DNA from: Lolium rigidum
Taxonomy: Eukaryota; Streptophyta; Magnoliopsida; Poales; Poaceae
Assembly (NCBI RefSeq): GCF_022539505.1
Contig: NC_061514.1
Location: 251,522,124 to 251,586,123 of the forward strand
Length of the DNA: 64,000 nucleotides
Direction of reading: 5' to 3'
The notes below the pieces were generated by a model, which saw only the letters and a list, made by a program, of their open reading frames with translations, was not told the DNA's origin and ran no database searches. Shown one piece after another: positions 35,396 to 47,239 of this stretch. The translations under genes and the position numbers were made by a program. Position 1 is the stretch's first letter, and the number at the start of each line of letters is the position of its first letter.

Positions 35396-37153
35396 TGATG
35401 GGATTTGTAGCATAGAAAACAAAAAAATTCGTACCGCAAGAACGAATAACAAGCCAAGATCCAATCTAGAAGATGGGAGCAACGAGAAGATGATGAGACT
35501 AACCCTCGAAGATTTCCAAAGCCTACGAGATTAGATCTCGTTGTTGCTGTAGTCGATCACTTGCCGCTTTTGAAAGCGTGTAGAAGATCTTGACGGTTCC
35601 ACAGTCGGGCAGCACCTCCGCACTCGGTCACACGTACGGTGTTGATGACGACGTCCTTCTCCCCGTTCCAGCGGGCAGCGGAAGTAGTAGATCCTCCTCG
35701 GAATCCCGACAGCACGACGGCGTGGTGTCGGTGGCGATGGAGATCTCCGGCAGGGCTTCGCCTAAGCGCTACGGGAGGTGTATGCGGAGGGAGGTGTGCT
35801 AGGGTTTGGGAGAGAGGGGGTAGGGGCGCCAGCCAGGGGCCTCCCTATGGTGGTGCGGCCAAGTGTAGGGCTGCCCCCTCCCTCTCCTCCTCATTATATA
35901 GGTGGAACCCCAAGGGTTTGCCCAAAGTCTTCGAATAAGACCCCAATTCAAAAACTGCCTTATGGACGAAACCTAGAGGGACAGGGACTCTCCCCTTCCC
36001 CCCTTGTTGGCCGGCCAAGGAGGTGGAGTCCACCATGGACTCCACCCTCCCACTCTGTTGGCTGGTTTGGGGTTGGTGGAGTCCAACCGGGACTCCACCT
36101 TCCATGGTGATTTCTTCCGGAAAGTTCTAGAACATTCTAGCGCCTTCCATAAATGCACCGGATCATTTCCAAACTTGGAAAGTGACTTCCTATATATGAA
36201 TCTTATTCTCCGGACCATTCCGGACCTCCTCGTGATGTCCTGGATCTCATCCGAGACTCCAAACAAAACTTCGAACTCCATTCCATATTCCATGTCTACT
36301 TAAACGACATCAAACCTTAAGTGTGTCACCCTACGGTTCGTGAACTATGCAGACATGATTGAGACCTCGCTCCGACCAATAACCAATAGCGGGATCTGGA
36401 GATCCATAATGGCTCCCACATATTCAACGATGACTTAGTGATCGATTGAACCATTTACATACGATACCGATTCCCTTTGTCACACGATATTTTACTTGTC
36501 CGAGGTTTGATCATCGGTATCTCCATACCTTGTTCAACCTCGTCTTCGACAAGTACTCTTTACTCGTACCGTGGCATATCATCTCTTGTGAACCAGTCAC
36601 ATGCTTGCAAGCTAATCAGACGATATTCCACCGAGAGGGCCAGAGTATATCTATCCGTCATCGGGATGGACAAATCCCACTCTTGATCCATATGCCTCAA
36701 CTCATACTTTCTGAATACTTAATCCCACCTTTATAACCACCCATATACGCAGTGGCGTTTGATGTAATCAAAGTACCCTTCCGGTATAAGTGATTTACAT
36801 GATCTCATGGTCGAAGGACTAGGTAACTATGTATCGAAAGCTTATAGCAAATTGAACTTAATGACGTGATCTTATGCTATGCTTATTTGAGTGTGTCCAT
36901 TATATTATTCATCTAATGACATAACCTTGTTATTAATAACATCCAATGTTCATGATCACGAAACCATGATCATCTATTAATCAACAAGCTAGTTATACAA
37001 GAGGCTTACTAGGGACTCTGGTTGTTTACACAACACACATGTATCAATGTTTCGGTTAATACAATTATAGCATGGTATGCAAACATTTATCATAAACACA
37101 AAGATATATTATAATAACCACTTTATTATTGCCTCTTGGGCATATCTCCAACA
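35396..37153 (-). mobile_element. BARE/Angela-like solo LTR in the PIF transposase
   Basis: 1758 bp, flanked on both sides by ATCTG (35391-35395 and 37154-37158), with no internal region: a solo LTR. Minus-strand start TGTTGGAGATATGCCC. It is nearly identical to the 3' LTR at 8812-10569, which has ATCTG only on its left. The insertion splits the transposase between SKAQ and MWEV. Confidence 0.93.
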
Positions 37154-37158
37154 ATCTG

Positions 37159-38206
37159 TGCCTTAGACCAAGTGAGAGCAGGTACCTGACAATGGCGAAA
37201 CGCTGTTGAAGCATCCCAAAAGCACGCTCAACATCCTTGCGTGCTGCTTCCTGACATGTTGCAAACTAGGCGTCCATCTCGTTTGATGGAGAGGGAATTG
37301 TCTTCACAAATGTAGCATACGTCGGGAAGATACCATCAGCTAGATAGTACCCCTTGTTGTATGTGTGGTCGTTTACCTCAAAGTTCACGGCTGGAGCTTG
37401 TCCCTCAACTAGCCTGGCAAACACCGGAGAGCGTTGCAGCATGTTGATATCATTGTTTGTTCCTGCCATGCCAAAAATGCATGCCAAATCCAAAGCTCCT
37501 GGTCTGCCACCGCCTCAACAATGACACTGCACTCACCAGTATGCCCCTTGTAGATCCCCTGCCAAGCAAAAGGGCAATTCTTCCAGCCCCAATGCATACA
37601 GTCAATGATTCCGAGCATCCCAGGAAACCCTCTTGCTGCATTCTTCTGCAGGATCCGAGTTGTATCATCTGCTCTTGGTGCTCTCAAATAGTCTTTACCA
37701 AACACCGCTATGACGGCTCGGCAGAACCTGTAGAGAGTCTCTGTGCATGTCGACTCTGCCATCCGTAGGTAGTCATTGGTTGTATCTGGAGGAGCTCTGT
37801 ATGCAAGACAGCGCATTGCAGCAGTGCACTTCTGAATTGAGGTGAAGTCCCACAAACCTGTGCAATCTTTCTTGGCCATGAAGTACGTGTCGTACTCCCT
37901 GACGCCGTGGACAATCTTCAAGAACAGGTCCTTGTTCATCCTAAACCGGCGCCGAAATTCCTTTGTCGAATGAGTCGCGTCGTCGTTGAAGTAGTCGGCG
38001 TCAAGCAGCATTGCGCCGGCTTCACGATGCCGGTTGATGTTCCTCCTCTTGCCTGGCTTTGAGCTGCCGCGCCGAGACACGACGAAGAAAGGCTGGCGAA
38101 CGTGCAGCATGTTCGACAGAATCAGCTGCTGCTGTTGCCTCCGAACAGCCTGAGTGTTCTGCTCCTCCGTGAACAGCTGCATCATCATCTCGTCGTCGCT
38201 GTCCAT
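37159..38206 (-). pseudogene. PIF/Harbinger transposase, catalytic part (broken)
   Basis: An ATG at 38206 opens a 265-codon frame with the PIF DDE transposase pattern: [16 protein letters not shown], then [25 protein letters not shown] and [17 protein letters not shown] (first catalytic Asp). After a one-base shift near 37.48 kb the next frame has [17 protein letters not shown] (second Asp) and [12 protein letters not shown]. The Glu block ARKDVERAFGMLQQRF follows at about 37.22 kb. A TAG at about 37266 and another frameshift near 37.17 kb precede the solo LTR. The Harbinger TIR expected on the right (about 38.6 kb) was not found. Confidence 0.93.
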
Positions 38207-38640
38207 CGCGGCAATCGGACGAACACCTTGCGGGCGGGGCGGTGGCGGCGAGCTCTGTTCAGGCGAACAGCGGCCGCCGGTCGAGGGGGTGGCGGCCGTG
38301 TCGATGGATGATGGTTCCTAGACAGTCGGCGGTGTCTATTGCAAGCAGGGTGGGCGCGGCAGCGACGGCGATCTAGAGGGGTGGGAGCCGGCTCGGGCGT
38401 GTGTAGGAGGTGGGAAAACGGTGTGTCTGCCTGCCAGGCGGAGCCCACACTGGTTTTCAGACGTTCCGCGAGGCGCCGGTGCGCCCGATTCGTGCCCTTG
38501 GCGAAGGCGCTGTCACGGGGTTGCTGGCGATTCTATTGGGCTCCAAAATTGGCCGGCGCCGGTGCGAGCCCATTTTCGCTGCCGGCCCCCAAAATGTTAT
38601 CGGGGCCGCTATCGGGGGCGGGGACCAATCTAAATGAAGT
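38207..38640 (-). mobile_element. PIF/Harbinger 5' flank, right terminus missing
   Basis: GC-rich sequence upstream of the transposase ATG. A GGAGATGCTC-type right terminus, the partner of GAGCATCTCC at 15940, is not visible. The end appears deleted around 38620, where composition falls to AT-rich host sequence. Confidence 0.55.
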
Positions 38641-38861
38641 TTTTGTCAATTAAAATGTTCAATGGAATTCGTGACTTCGTGTAAATGACCTGACTTAGTA
38701 CTTACACCGAGTGAGTTCACAAGTTCATGCGGTCTATAGATGAACCAGATTACAGGAGCATTTCAGCAGAACCTATCAAAATCTCCGCTGCAGACTATAC
38801 ACTACGAATCATTTTCACAGAAACCCTAAGGCACATAAGCAGAAGATGGCAAATATGTTGC

Positions 38862-38867
38862 TTTATT
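38862..38867 (-). terminator. ELMO gene poly(A) signal
   Basis: Minus-strand AATAAA about 260 nt beyond the ELMO stop codon, in AT-rich sequence at a plausible 3' UTR position. Confidence 0.5.
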
Positions 38868-39125
38868 TTCTTGGTGGTGAATCTGAAAGCTGCATAAACT
38901 GATGCACCACATGTCTACATATATACATGTACAACGCCTGAAATTTCCCTCTCGGTAAGTTAAAATAATGGGCAGACAAGATAGCCAGAACAAAGGGACA
39001 ATACACAATTTATCACCGGCAAAGCATTAGCACATCAAGTAACCCTTCAGTCTGAAACGACCCATCCGGCTGCCACCAGCATAGTCAGATGTATGTCCTA
39101 GTGACCAAATGCAACAGGTCAAATA

Positions 39126-42100
39126 TCACTTGTCCAGCATTGTGTAAGACGGCAGGTCCTTCACCGCCAGTACATCCTCTAAAACCAGCTCACGCTCCAA
39201 CTGAGTTTTCGTGGATTTCATCACCTCCTGGTGCAATCAAAGCAAGTAAACAGTAATGAAGCTAATTAAAAAATTAAAGGTAAATGAAAAGCAGGATTAG
39301 CTCACAAGGTGCCTTGCCAAAAAGCTTACATTGAACTCCATATATGAAGCCCGTTTCACAAGCCACTGGGCATCAAGCATCCGGAAGGCTACACAGTACA
39401 GGTGATCAAACGCATTCTCATCTTGTTCAAGCAGTGCCACAAAACGAATTCCTGGCTTTGAAGACGGAACGGCTGCACAAATTGCGGAGCACAAAGAACA
39501 GGAGTTAGGAACAATACAGTTACAGTGTAAATACACGTTCAGGGGACATGGAGTATTACTTGACTGTAGATCCAACATCTGGATCAGCATGAACGAAATA
39601 TTGATACCGGCAACTGCAAATGGGTACTCCCAATCGGATCTCTGCCCTTGTACTTTGTTCAGAAGCATCTGAAAGGAACCCTGAGATGGAACAGACAGGA
39701 CGATTTAATATAAAGGCAGAAAACTCAAGTATTGACTAACAATTTTGAACTCTAGAGTGGTATTTACAGGGTAGTTCCTAGCGAAAAATATGAGGTTCTC
39801 CAACGATATGTATCCACCACCTCTGCATGGAAACTATCTGTGTTAGATGCTTTATTAATTGAAGACACTACACCAGACCAGTACAGTGGTATTCAAGATT
39901 ATTCATAAAAGACCTGAAATCTGTTGATGGATCAGTGCCTTGCCAACCCATCTCCTTCCATAGTTCTGATTTTAGGGGAGGAATCTCGCGACTAGGGTAA
40001 GCTAACTTCCAAAGTTGTCTCAAGGCATCCTAGTAAGAAAAATACAGATTAGTTGCTTTGCTTGTATGAGGGCATGGCTTGTGCATTTTCTCATAAACAG
40101 AAGGAACCATTTGAGTTATCCAAACAGGTTTACTTACTTGATGCTCAATACGGGAGCCATCAAAAGATATCTGTAATCTGCGTCTTAAATTATCCAATCT
40201 TTCTTCCTGTAAAATAAAGGTTTAGAACTTAAACAATTCTTACTGCATATTTATAACTTTCTTCTAGATTTACCTGCAAAGGGGTAAGATATACTGGATT
40301 GCCGTTTTCATTATCTGAAGTAAAGGGAAACAATCTGCCAAACATTGACCCGGAGCTTGCAATAATATTTGCTGCAAATAAAAATAGCATAAAAGTGTTG
40401 AATATGAGTATTAACAAAGAATTAAAATTATGTGTAGGAAGAAATTACATAAATATCAACTAGGAATTTGCCTGAAACTAAAGTTCAAGATGGACTTCAA
40501 GATAGATCATTACTACATCAAATTATTGTATAAATGACTTAATTAATACAGCCATGGATATGTCATGGCCTTACAAAAAATAGAAAGATTACTTCTCGTT
40601 TTGATAACTCTTCTGCCTAGTCAAATTTACTACTTTGCTAGTTCGGATTTCTTAAAATGATGACAACCTTTATTATTAAATTGAAACCCGCCGGTTCATA
40701 GGTGTACATCGTTCATCCAAAATCGTGGATTTTTTCAGTTTAGCCCCTCAGAAATTTGAAACTCAACCCGTAGTTCGTTAAGCTTCCCTCCCCCATGCTT
40801 GTTGGTACGGTGGTACCGCTATCGTAGTGCAGCTTCTTCCTATGCAAGGAGGTGGTTCAGATTCTTCTAGATCCACCACATGTGGCTGGGGCTGCAGCCT
40901 GCAGCTGGTGAGATGGCGGCCATCGGCTTGGTCAGGGAGAGAGGCGGGCATGCCGCGAGGTGAGGCGGAGCGGAGGGGGATGGACCCTGGGCGGACTGGT
41001 CACCGCGCACAGAGGAGTGCAGTCAGTGCACAAGGTCATGGGGACAGATGCCCCTGTTGGTGGCGATTTTGGAGAGGACTTGAGTGAGGAAGAAAGGCGG
41101 TTGATGTTGTTATCTTTTGCTTTTGAAGAGAAATCTCAGGGAGAATGAGAGTGGGGTAAAGTTGATTTAGGAAACAATATTTTGTTCGATGCAAAACACA
41201 GGGAAGGAGATATAAAAGTTGATTTAGGAAGGAGATGAAGTTGATTTAGGAAACAATATTTTGTTCGATGCAAAATACATTGCAAAAATGGAACTTAATA
41301 AATTTACAAAAGATGCTTAAGCCACACAAATTTACATGAACTTGAGAAGCGAAAATAATGGATGAAAACGTTCTAAGGGCATAATGAAAAAATTTAGTAC
41401 GGAGTATTACATTAACAGATAAGTGTAATAAGGAGCTACCGTCGATAATTCTAAATGAGAAACTGAATCAAATGAAGACCGAACTCACACTAAATTCTAA
41501 ATGGTCTAAAAAATGTTTCTATAAAAATCATCCCACAGCAAAGCACGGGCATATTTGCTAGTAACAAATAGTAGGATGACTATCATAGCACTAAGAGCAG
41601 CTTCTTACATCATATCTTTACTTAGTTGCTATAGGAGCAATGAGGTAGGTCGTGGATTTTGTAAACACAAAAGCAGAACCAACCAATGTGCATTTGTTAT
41701 TCCAAACTCAAGAGTGTGGGGCTGTATGAGTCAGCAGTGCATACACAGGGAATATATCATATCTACCAAGAATGTCACTAGTGAATGGGTATCAACAGGC
41801 AACTGACTAACTGTTTACACAAACTACTAACTGAATCAATATTTGGCAATGAGGATAAATATGTAAGTGCTAGAAATCATGAAACTAAAGTACACTAACA
41901 GTCCATTACTGTCAAGCATTACAGAAAAAAATATAGTACATGAATCTGGTGGGTAATGTGAAGAATACCTAACCACTGTGCCCACTGCGCAATCAAATTT
42001 GAGAAAAGGAATGACCAGTGCAGTAGTTCCTTTTTCCTATCATCATCATCATCATCATCCCACAGATCTTGCCTTCTGGGGTTATACACCTGCAAAAGGT

Positions 42101-42319
42101 AAGAAAACTGTCAATATTCTGCATTCACCAAAATAGGTTGTAATAATACCAAATAAATTATGTTGAGAAAATATTAACCTCCGATCCGCGATTGTCATAG
42201 CTAGACCTCCCTAACAGAGGTTCATCGAGGGAATCTACATCGGTTATGTCTACATGTTCATTCTTCCTTCCATCAACGTCCGCGTGGTGGAGCCTCCGCC
42301 TCAGATTGCCCGTTGCCAT
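39126..42319 (-). CDS. ELMO/CED-12 domain protein
   Basis: Nine coding exons on the minus strand: 42319-42179, 42089-41969, 40371-40274, 40206-40138, 40029-39914, 39822-39768, 39680-39560, 39472-39330 and 39227-39126. All introns are GT-AG and phases fit, giving 321 aa. The N-terminus is variable with a run of seven Asp encoded by a GAT microsatellite. Then come LLHWSFLFSNLIAQWAQWLAN and the ELMO domain from about residue 140, with WKEMGWQGTDPSTDFRGGG. This resembles the conserved Arg-containing signature of ELMOD-type GTPase-activating proteins. FAVAGINISFMLIQML and MLDAQWLVKRASYMEFN follow. Animal ELMOD proteins act on Arf/Arl GTPases; the plant role is not settled. Intact, no stops or frameshifts. 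Confidence 0.95.
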
Positions 42320-42332
42320 GAAGTACTGGTAT

Positions 42333-43080
42333 ATCAAAAAAAAAAAAAAAAGGTCAGAACAACAACAGCAGGACGGTATAAAATAAACATCTTAAGAATA
42401 CAGATGTTCAGCATAGAGCACCTCAAGTAATCATCTGCAACATTTCATTCGTAGAATTGGATTCTTAATTTGTTAATAACCAATGTTATAATATCACAAG
42501 AGTAGCCTAAATGCAGGTTCTTAAAGTAATAAAAAATAACTTAAAGTCCCCCTTAGTGTAAAGAAAAACCGTCATCCCCTAAAACGTCGTCGACATATTC
42601 AGAATCCTACAAGATTTGATCAGTGAGATTGGGACCGCAGCAAGCTACCTCGATTACCCCCAAACAGAGCCCTAACAATCACAGCTAGTACTACCAAACT
42701 CCATCCTCCGGTAATGCAGCGACCCCGACAGGTTCGCCCCCCTAACTTCAAAACCTAGCCCGTTGGAGGTCTGACAAAACTCGCCAAACCATGTGCCTAA
42801 CTTCCGCCTGATTTACGATTCGACGAAATTGGCAAGGTGGGGAAAAGATCGAGCTCGCGTACCGAGGGGTCCTGGTTGGTTCCGGAGGCGTTCCGGGAAC
42901 CGGCGATTGCGAGGATGCCTTGCGTTGGGGGAGACTTTGGAGTATGGAGGGGATTGATTCTGGCTGGGAAGCTTTGACGAGCAGGGGAGGAGGGAAGGGG
43001 GGTTAAAGACTTGGAAGAGCGAGTGCGGCCGTGCGGGCAGCTGGAGAAGGAGCTCTGCCGGAAGGAACCTTCCATCCAAA
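42333..43080 (-). promoter_or_regulatory. ELMO gene 5' UTR exon and 5' UTR intron (proposed)
   Basis: Upstream of the ATG at 42319 the minus strand has a pyrimidine run and gatataccag, a good acceptor 6-7 nt before the start codon. A matching donor, ctcg|gtacgcg, lies at about 42863. This predicts a 5' UTR intron of about 0.5 kb and a GC-rich leader exon from about 43080 to 42863. No clear TATA box; transcription start not fixed. Confidence 0.55.
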
Positions 43081-43099
43081 GGTATGACTCGGCGAGCTC

Positions 43100-44940
43100 C
43101 TCTATACGACACGGCTCCCCAGGAGTTTGGGCCGGATGGGCTCAGACTTGCCGCTTTAAAGGAGCTGGACCGTGCAACATATCGTGTAGTGTAATCGCGT
43201 GGCACTCGGAATTGTTGAAAAACCGAGCCCACCCTCTAGGCTAAGTTTCTTCATGTTTGGGCCTCAGGCGAGGACCAACCTACCCATTCGGCCTAAATAT
43301 GTTTTGTTAAGGGCAACATATTTTTTGAGGTTTAAGGAATTAAGGGCTTAACGCAGGCGCTCTGCCCATTCGATTAGATTAGGAAAACAAGTTTATGTAT
43401 AGAGGATCTTCAAAGAGATCAGGAAAAAGAAAAATAAAACAACACGGGCAACGTAATTCCATGGGTTGTCTAAGAAAAGAACGTATGTCCATTGTGTGTC
43501 ACTCCTAGAGGCACCTTTGGAAACGTCGAGCCGAGGTTTCTCCACCCCTAAATATAACTATTTTGTTGAAAATAATACTAGCACAATTCTCTCCCAAAGT
43601 TTTTACGTTACATGAAATCCGGTGGAGAAAGATAATACCATAAGAGATTCTTCGGTTTTAAAATGACAAAATAATGTACATCTCAGACAGTGTACGTAAT
43701 ACAAAGTTTATTTTTGCCGGTGTCTTATTTACGAAAACGTCAACCCGCATATGTTGAATATAATTGTCTAGTCTCTTCTCTTTTGATTGAAATGGTAGCA
43801 AAGTATTTGGATTTTGCTAAAAATATTGGTACGTTTGAACTTGCTGACTAAAAACCTATGAAATCAATACTCTAAAGCAGGAATTTTCCCCACAGGGCGG
43901 AAAGTCTTCCACCTTTTGATCTTGGGATTTCGAGTTCTAATCCTAGATCAATATTTTTGTTGTTCAGTTTAATTTTATCCTGAGAAAAAAGTTTCGCTAA
44001 ATATCCAACCTGCACCAAAACAAGATGGTCGTAGTGGACAAACCATTAAGATAATTAAGATTTTATGAAAATATGATGCTATATTTATTTAAATCCATTT
44101 TGTTTGTGTTAAAGTTATTAAGATTGAAATACTTTTTGTTGATTCGTCTGTAATAACTTCTGAAATTTCGTTGATTTTGTGGATGAACGAAAAAAAAACG
44201 ATTTCCCCCCTGCATGTCAGCGCGTAACCTACAATTTTAGAATCTGGTACAAACCACCATGTGTGCTGGAAGTATTCCCAGTGAATCAGGATATATAAAA
44301 GCAATGTTCTATACCACATGTACTGGATATAATAAAGTGAAGCTCGCATCAAAACAAAACCAAGAAATAGAATCCGAATCCAATATGTTTTTAAAAGATC
44401 CGAGTCGTACATGTTGGTGGTAAACGGAATAAATGCTTCTATGTGACGGCCTTTCAATTATCAAAACTACAATGACACTTTATATAATCTGCCGAAAAGC
44501 TTTGCGGGAGACTCCTAAATTGAATAACAAAAGAGTTCACATACCAGCTACCGAATACACTGCTCGTTAAAATGCAGTATCATTGTTATGCATTAATCCT
44601 CTCTGCCTAATTTCGACTGGCAGGCATGGCAGGCAGTATTACTGGCACTGAACGGGTGGAGTACCTATCGATGCAGTTATGCTAGGTAAGGTATCATCAT
44701 CGCACAAACAAAACAAATTTGTTTACTTTACCATGAAGAAGCTTTCAGGAAAGATAGTGCTGCTGATAGATTTTACTTCGCTTTCTTCCTAACCACCCCA
44801 AAATTGACCGATAATATTCATAAGATGAAAGACAGCGACCAGCTTTGTTATCCACCTCCTTAATTATCCAACGACCAATATATTACTGTCATCCTAGTCA
44901 GCGTATTGGTGCACTACAACATACAGAGCTGTCAAGTCTT
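43100..44940. other. Intergenic spacer, no gene seen
   Basis: Mixed-composition sequence without long conserved frames or recognisable element ends. Confidence 0.55.
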
Positions 44941-45155
44941 TTCTTTTCTCAACAAGAGTAAGTTCGTCTCCAGCGGCGCGATCTAGAGTGAGGGTATCAT
45001 TGGTGCGATCCAAACGAATCAATGGGCGTGAACCGATCTATTTATGTCTTAAATTTGGTCTAAAATGCGGTAACATCCATGCGTTCTCTCCGGAACCGCT
45101 TGGCAGTGACCCACTGCCCGCTCGTCTTCTGTGTCGCCATTAAGGGCACTACCGC

Positions 45156-46142
45156 TTGTCTGTGACGTTCGCCATTCATGCTAGCCGCGTGCCCGTCCTT
45201 TCTAATGTCGCTTCCACCTCCAGCCACCCGCATACCCTAGTTCCCTTCAGTCGGCAGCCGCAATGGAGAAATGCTCATGGCCATGGAGAAAGGGCGGCTG
45301 CAACGACCACAAGGCTGAGTCCTTGTTGGGACCTCGCCGCCGCGACCGCAACCAAGTCTACGTCACCATGGAGGTGGCTGGCTCGTACCTGCAGGGAGGC
45401 AAAGAGGCCGGTGGCATGGCCAAACGCCAATCTCCCTCGTGGTTGGCACCTAAATCGGAATAGGATCCTGGTGCCTCTAGTGCCGCCGAACGGGCGGGGC
45501 ACCGCCACGAGATCTAATGCTGACAACTCTATTATCGATGGATCTGCGGCACAACCCCGCCTACAGCCTCAACTCGCCCATGTAGGATAGGTGGCTCGAG
45601 TGGGAGCACGATGCACGGCGCCACGCCTACTTCCTGGGCGACGCTCCAGCTCCCAAGGAGTTGAACACCGCCGAGGACCTGGGCCACGGTGAGGAGCAAT
45701 AGGAGGACGTTCATGATTACACTGATGACTATGCGGCCCTCCTACCGTATGGTCAAGAGCTGGAGGCGGTGGTCGTCAAGCACGAGGAGGTCCCTTGCAA
45801 CCGCCCGAGCTAGATGAGAAGGAGGATCTCGAGCTCACCTTGGAGCAGTTCGAGCTAGCTGGAGGAGCTCGGCAAGTGGTTCAGGCTGGCGGAGACTCTG
45901 CGCAATCGGCGTTGGTGCAACAACGCCCTGCCATGCCTCCCGTTGCACCGCAACAGCTGGTCCTAGTCCAGCCATTAGTGGTGGAGCTTGAAAAAAATCC
46001 ATGGGTGGGCCAAGCTATCAAAAAGCACAAAAATCATTGGTTTTTTCTTATGGCTATTGAAAATTGCGAAATTGAAGAAACAAATTGGATAAACAATCTT
46101 TTGTATTTTCAATTGCTAACCAAGAATTCGGGGACAAGATGA
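45156..46142 (+). pseudogene. Broken GC-rich gene-like sequence, probably element-carried
   Basis: Pieces of one protein-like sequence appear in different frames. An ATG at 45263 gives 66 codons (MEKCSWPWRKGG...YVTMEVAGSYL). Another frame then carries PNGRGTATRSNADNSIIDGSA, and another a segment with WLEWEHDARRHAYFLGDAPAPKELNTAEDLGHGEEQ followed by stops, and finally 45795-46142 with ELDEKEDLELTLEQFELAGG. No known domain was recognised. The copy cannot make a full protein. Subterminal repeats of type gatccaaacga (about 45007) and ctccaaacgaacc (about 46440) suggest a DNA transposon around it, but no TIR/TSD pair was confirmed. Confidence 0.45.
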
Positions 46143-46449
46143 AAAGTATATTGGTAGGGATGTTGGTTGCTGGACCTCCGACCGGTGGCAGCGCCTGTGT
46201 GATGCGGATGAACCGATCCCCCCTGGCCACTAGCCACCCCTGGTTGCGGGCTGCAGCCCGGCGCTTTTGCCTCCTGTGCGGCTCCTGTTCAACCGGTTAC
46301 CGTGACCCCTCTTGCTTTTCACTCTAAATCGCTAGATCTAGCGATAGCGAGGAGGTTGGGTTCACCTCTGCAGTTGGGTTCACTCCCGACCTAGACGAAC
46401 GAGAGAATAAACATGACATCACTTTCTATCCGTGAACCGCTCCAAACGA

Positions 46450-47230
46450 ACCAAAGTGAATACATTTGGTGCGTGAAATGGATTGCCCCGGCGACCATCA
46501 CAGACATGTTTGCAGATCTTGCGGGTCTGTTTTCAAAAAGAAACTCACGTTGGTCGGTAGAAATCACACTCGGGAGTCCCGGATTTGATTTTTCATCAAT
46601 ATTTACCCTTTATCCACAAAAAAAAAAACACAACCTTTTTCTGGTGAGAGACATTTGGCTGGTGCACGAGTTTTATTTACTGTGGGTGGACGTGCGGACC
46701 ACCATGGTGGCCCGTGCAGCTAGAGGTGCAAAACAACACATAGAGCATATTTCCAGAACTCAGTCATGCATGTTCACACGATCACAGTCTTGGAACAGTT
46801 CATGATTCGAAATGTCAGTCGATGCGGGCCTCCGGGCAAACATTTAAACTTAGTTAAAAGCTTAGAATCGAAGGTAATTTTAGTAAAAATCTACTTTCTC
46901 ATTTTGTTATTTTTTTGAAAAACATAGCAAATGGTTGTATTACTTGGATAAATTTCTACTAAATATCTGTTATTGTCTTTTATAATTTTACAAAACATAA
47001 AATGTGTTTTCCTAAGATTTAGAAAGTATAATTTTACAAAGCTATCTTCATTATTTGTTTATTCATTAGGAAGGATCCCACAAAGGGAGCCCACATGTCT
47101 GTATGATCAGATTCACAATTCTCGACCAGACGTCTATATGTAAGCTTTGAATTCGATATACTAAGTGAACAATTTGTTTTCATAGGGTCTGAGACTTAGA
47201 TGCAGATAACCATATTGTTTCCTTCATGTT
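46450..47230. other. Intergenic spacer, no gene seen
   Basis: AT-rich sequence with short homopolymers. No coding or transposon signature recognised. Confidence 0.5.
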
Positions 47231-47239
47231 TTTTTTGGA

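Noticed and set aside
35396..37153. Complete BARE-like element at the second site
   Set aside because: Both flanks are ATCTG and no interior is present, so it is a solo LTR.
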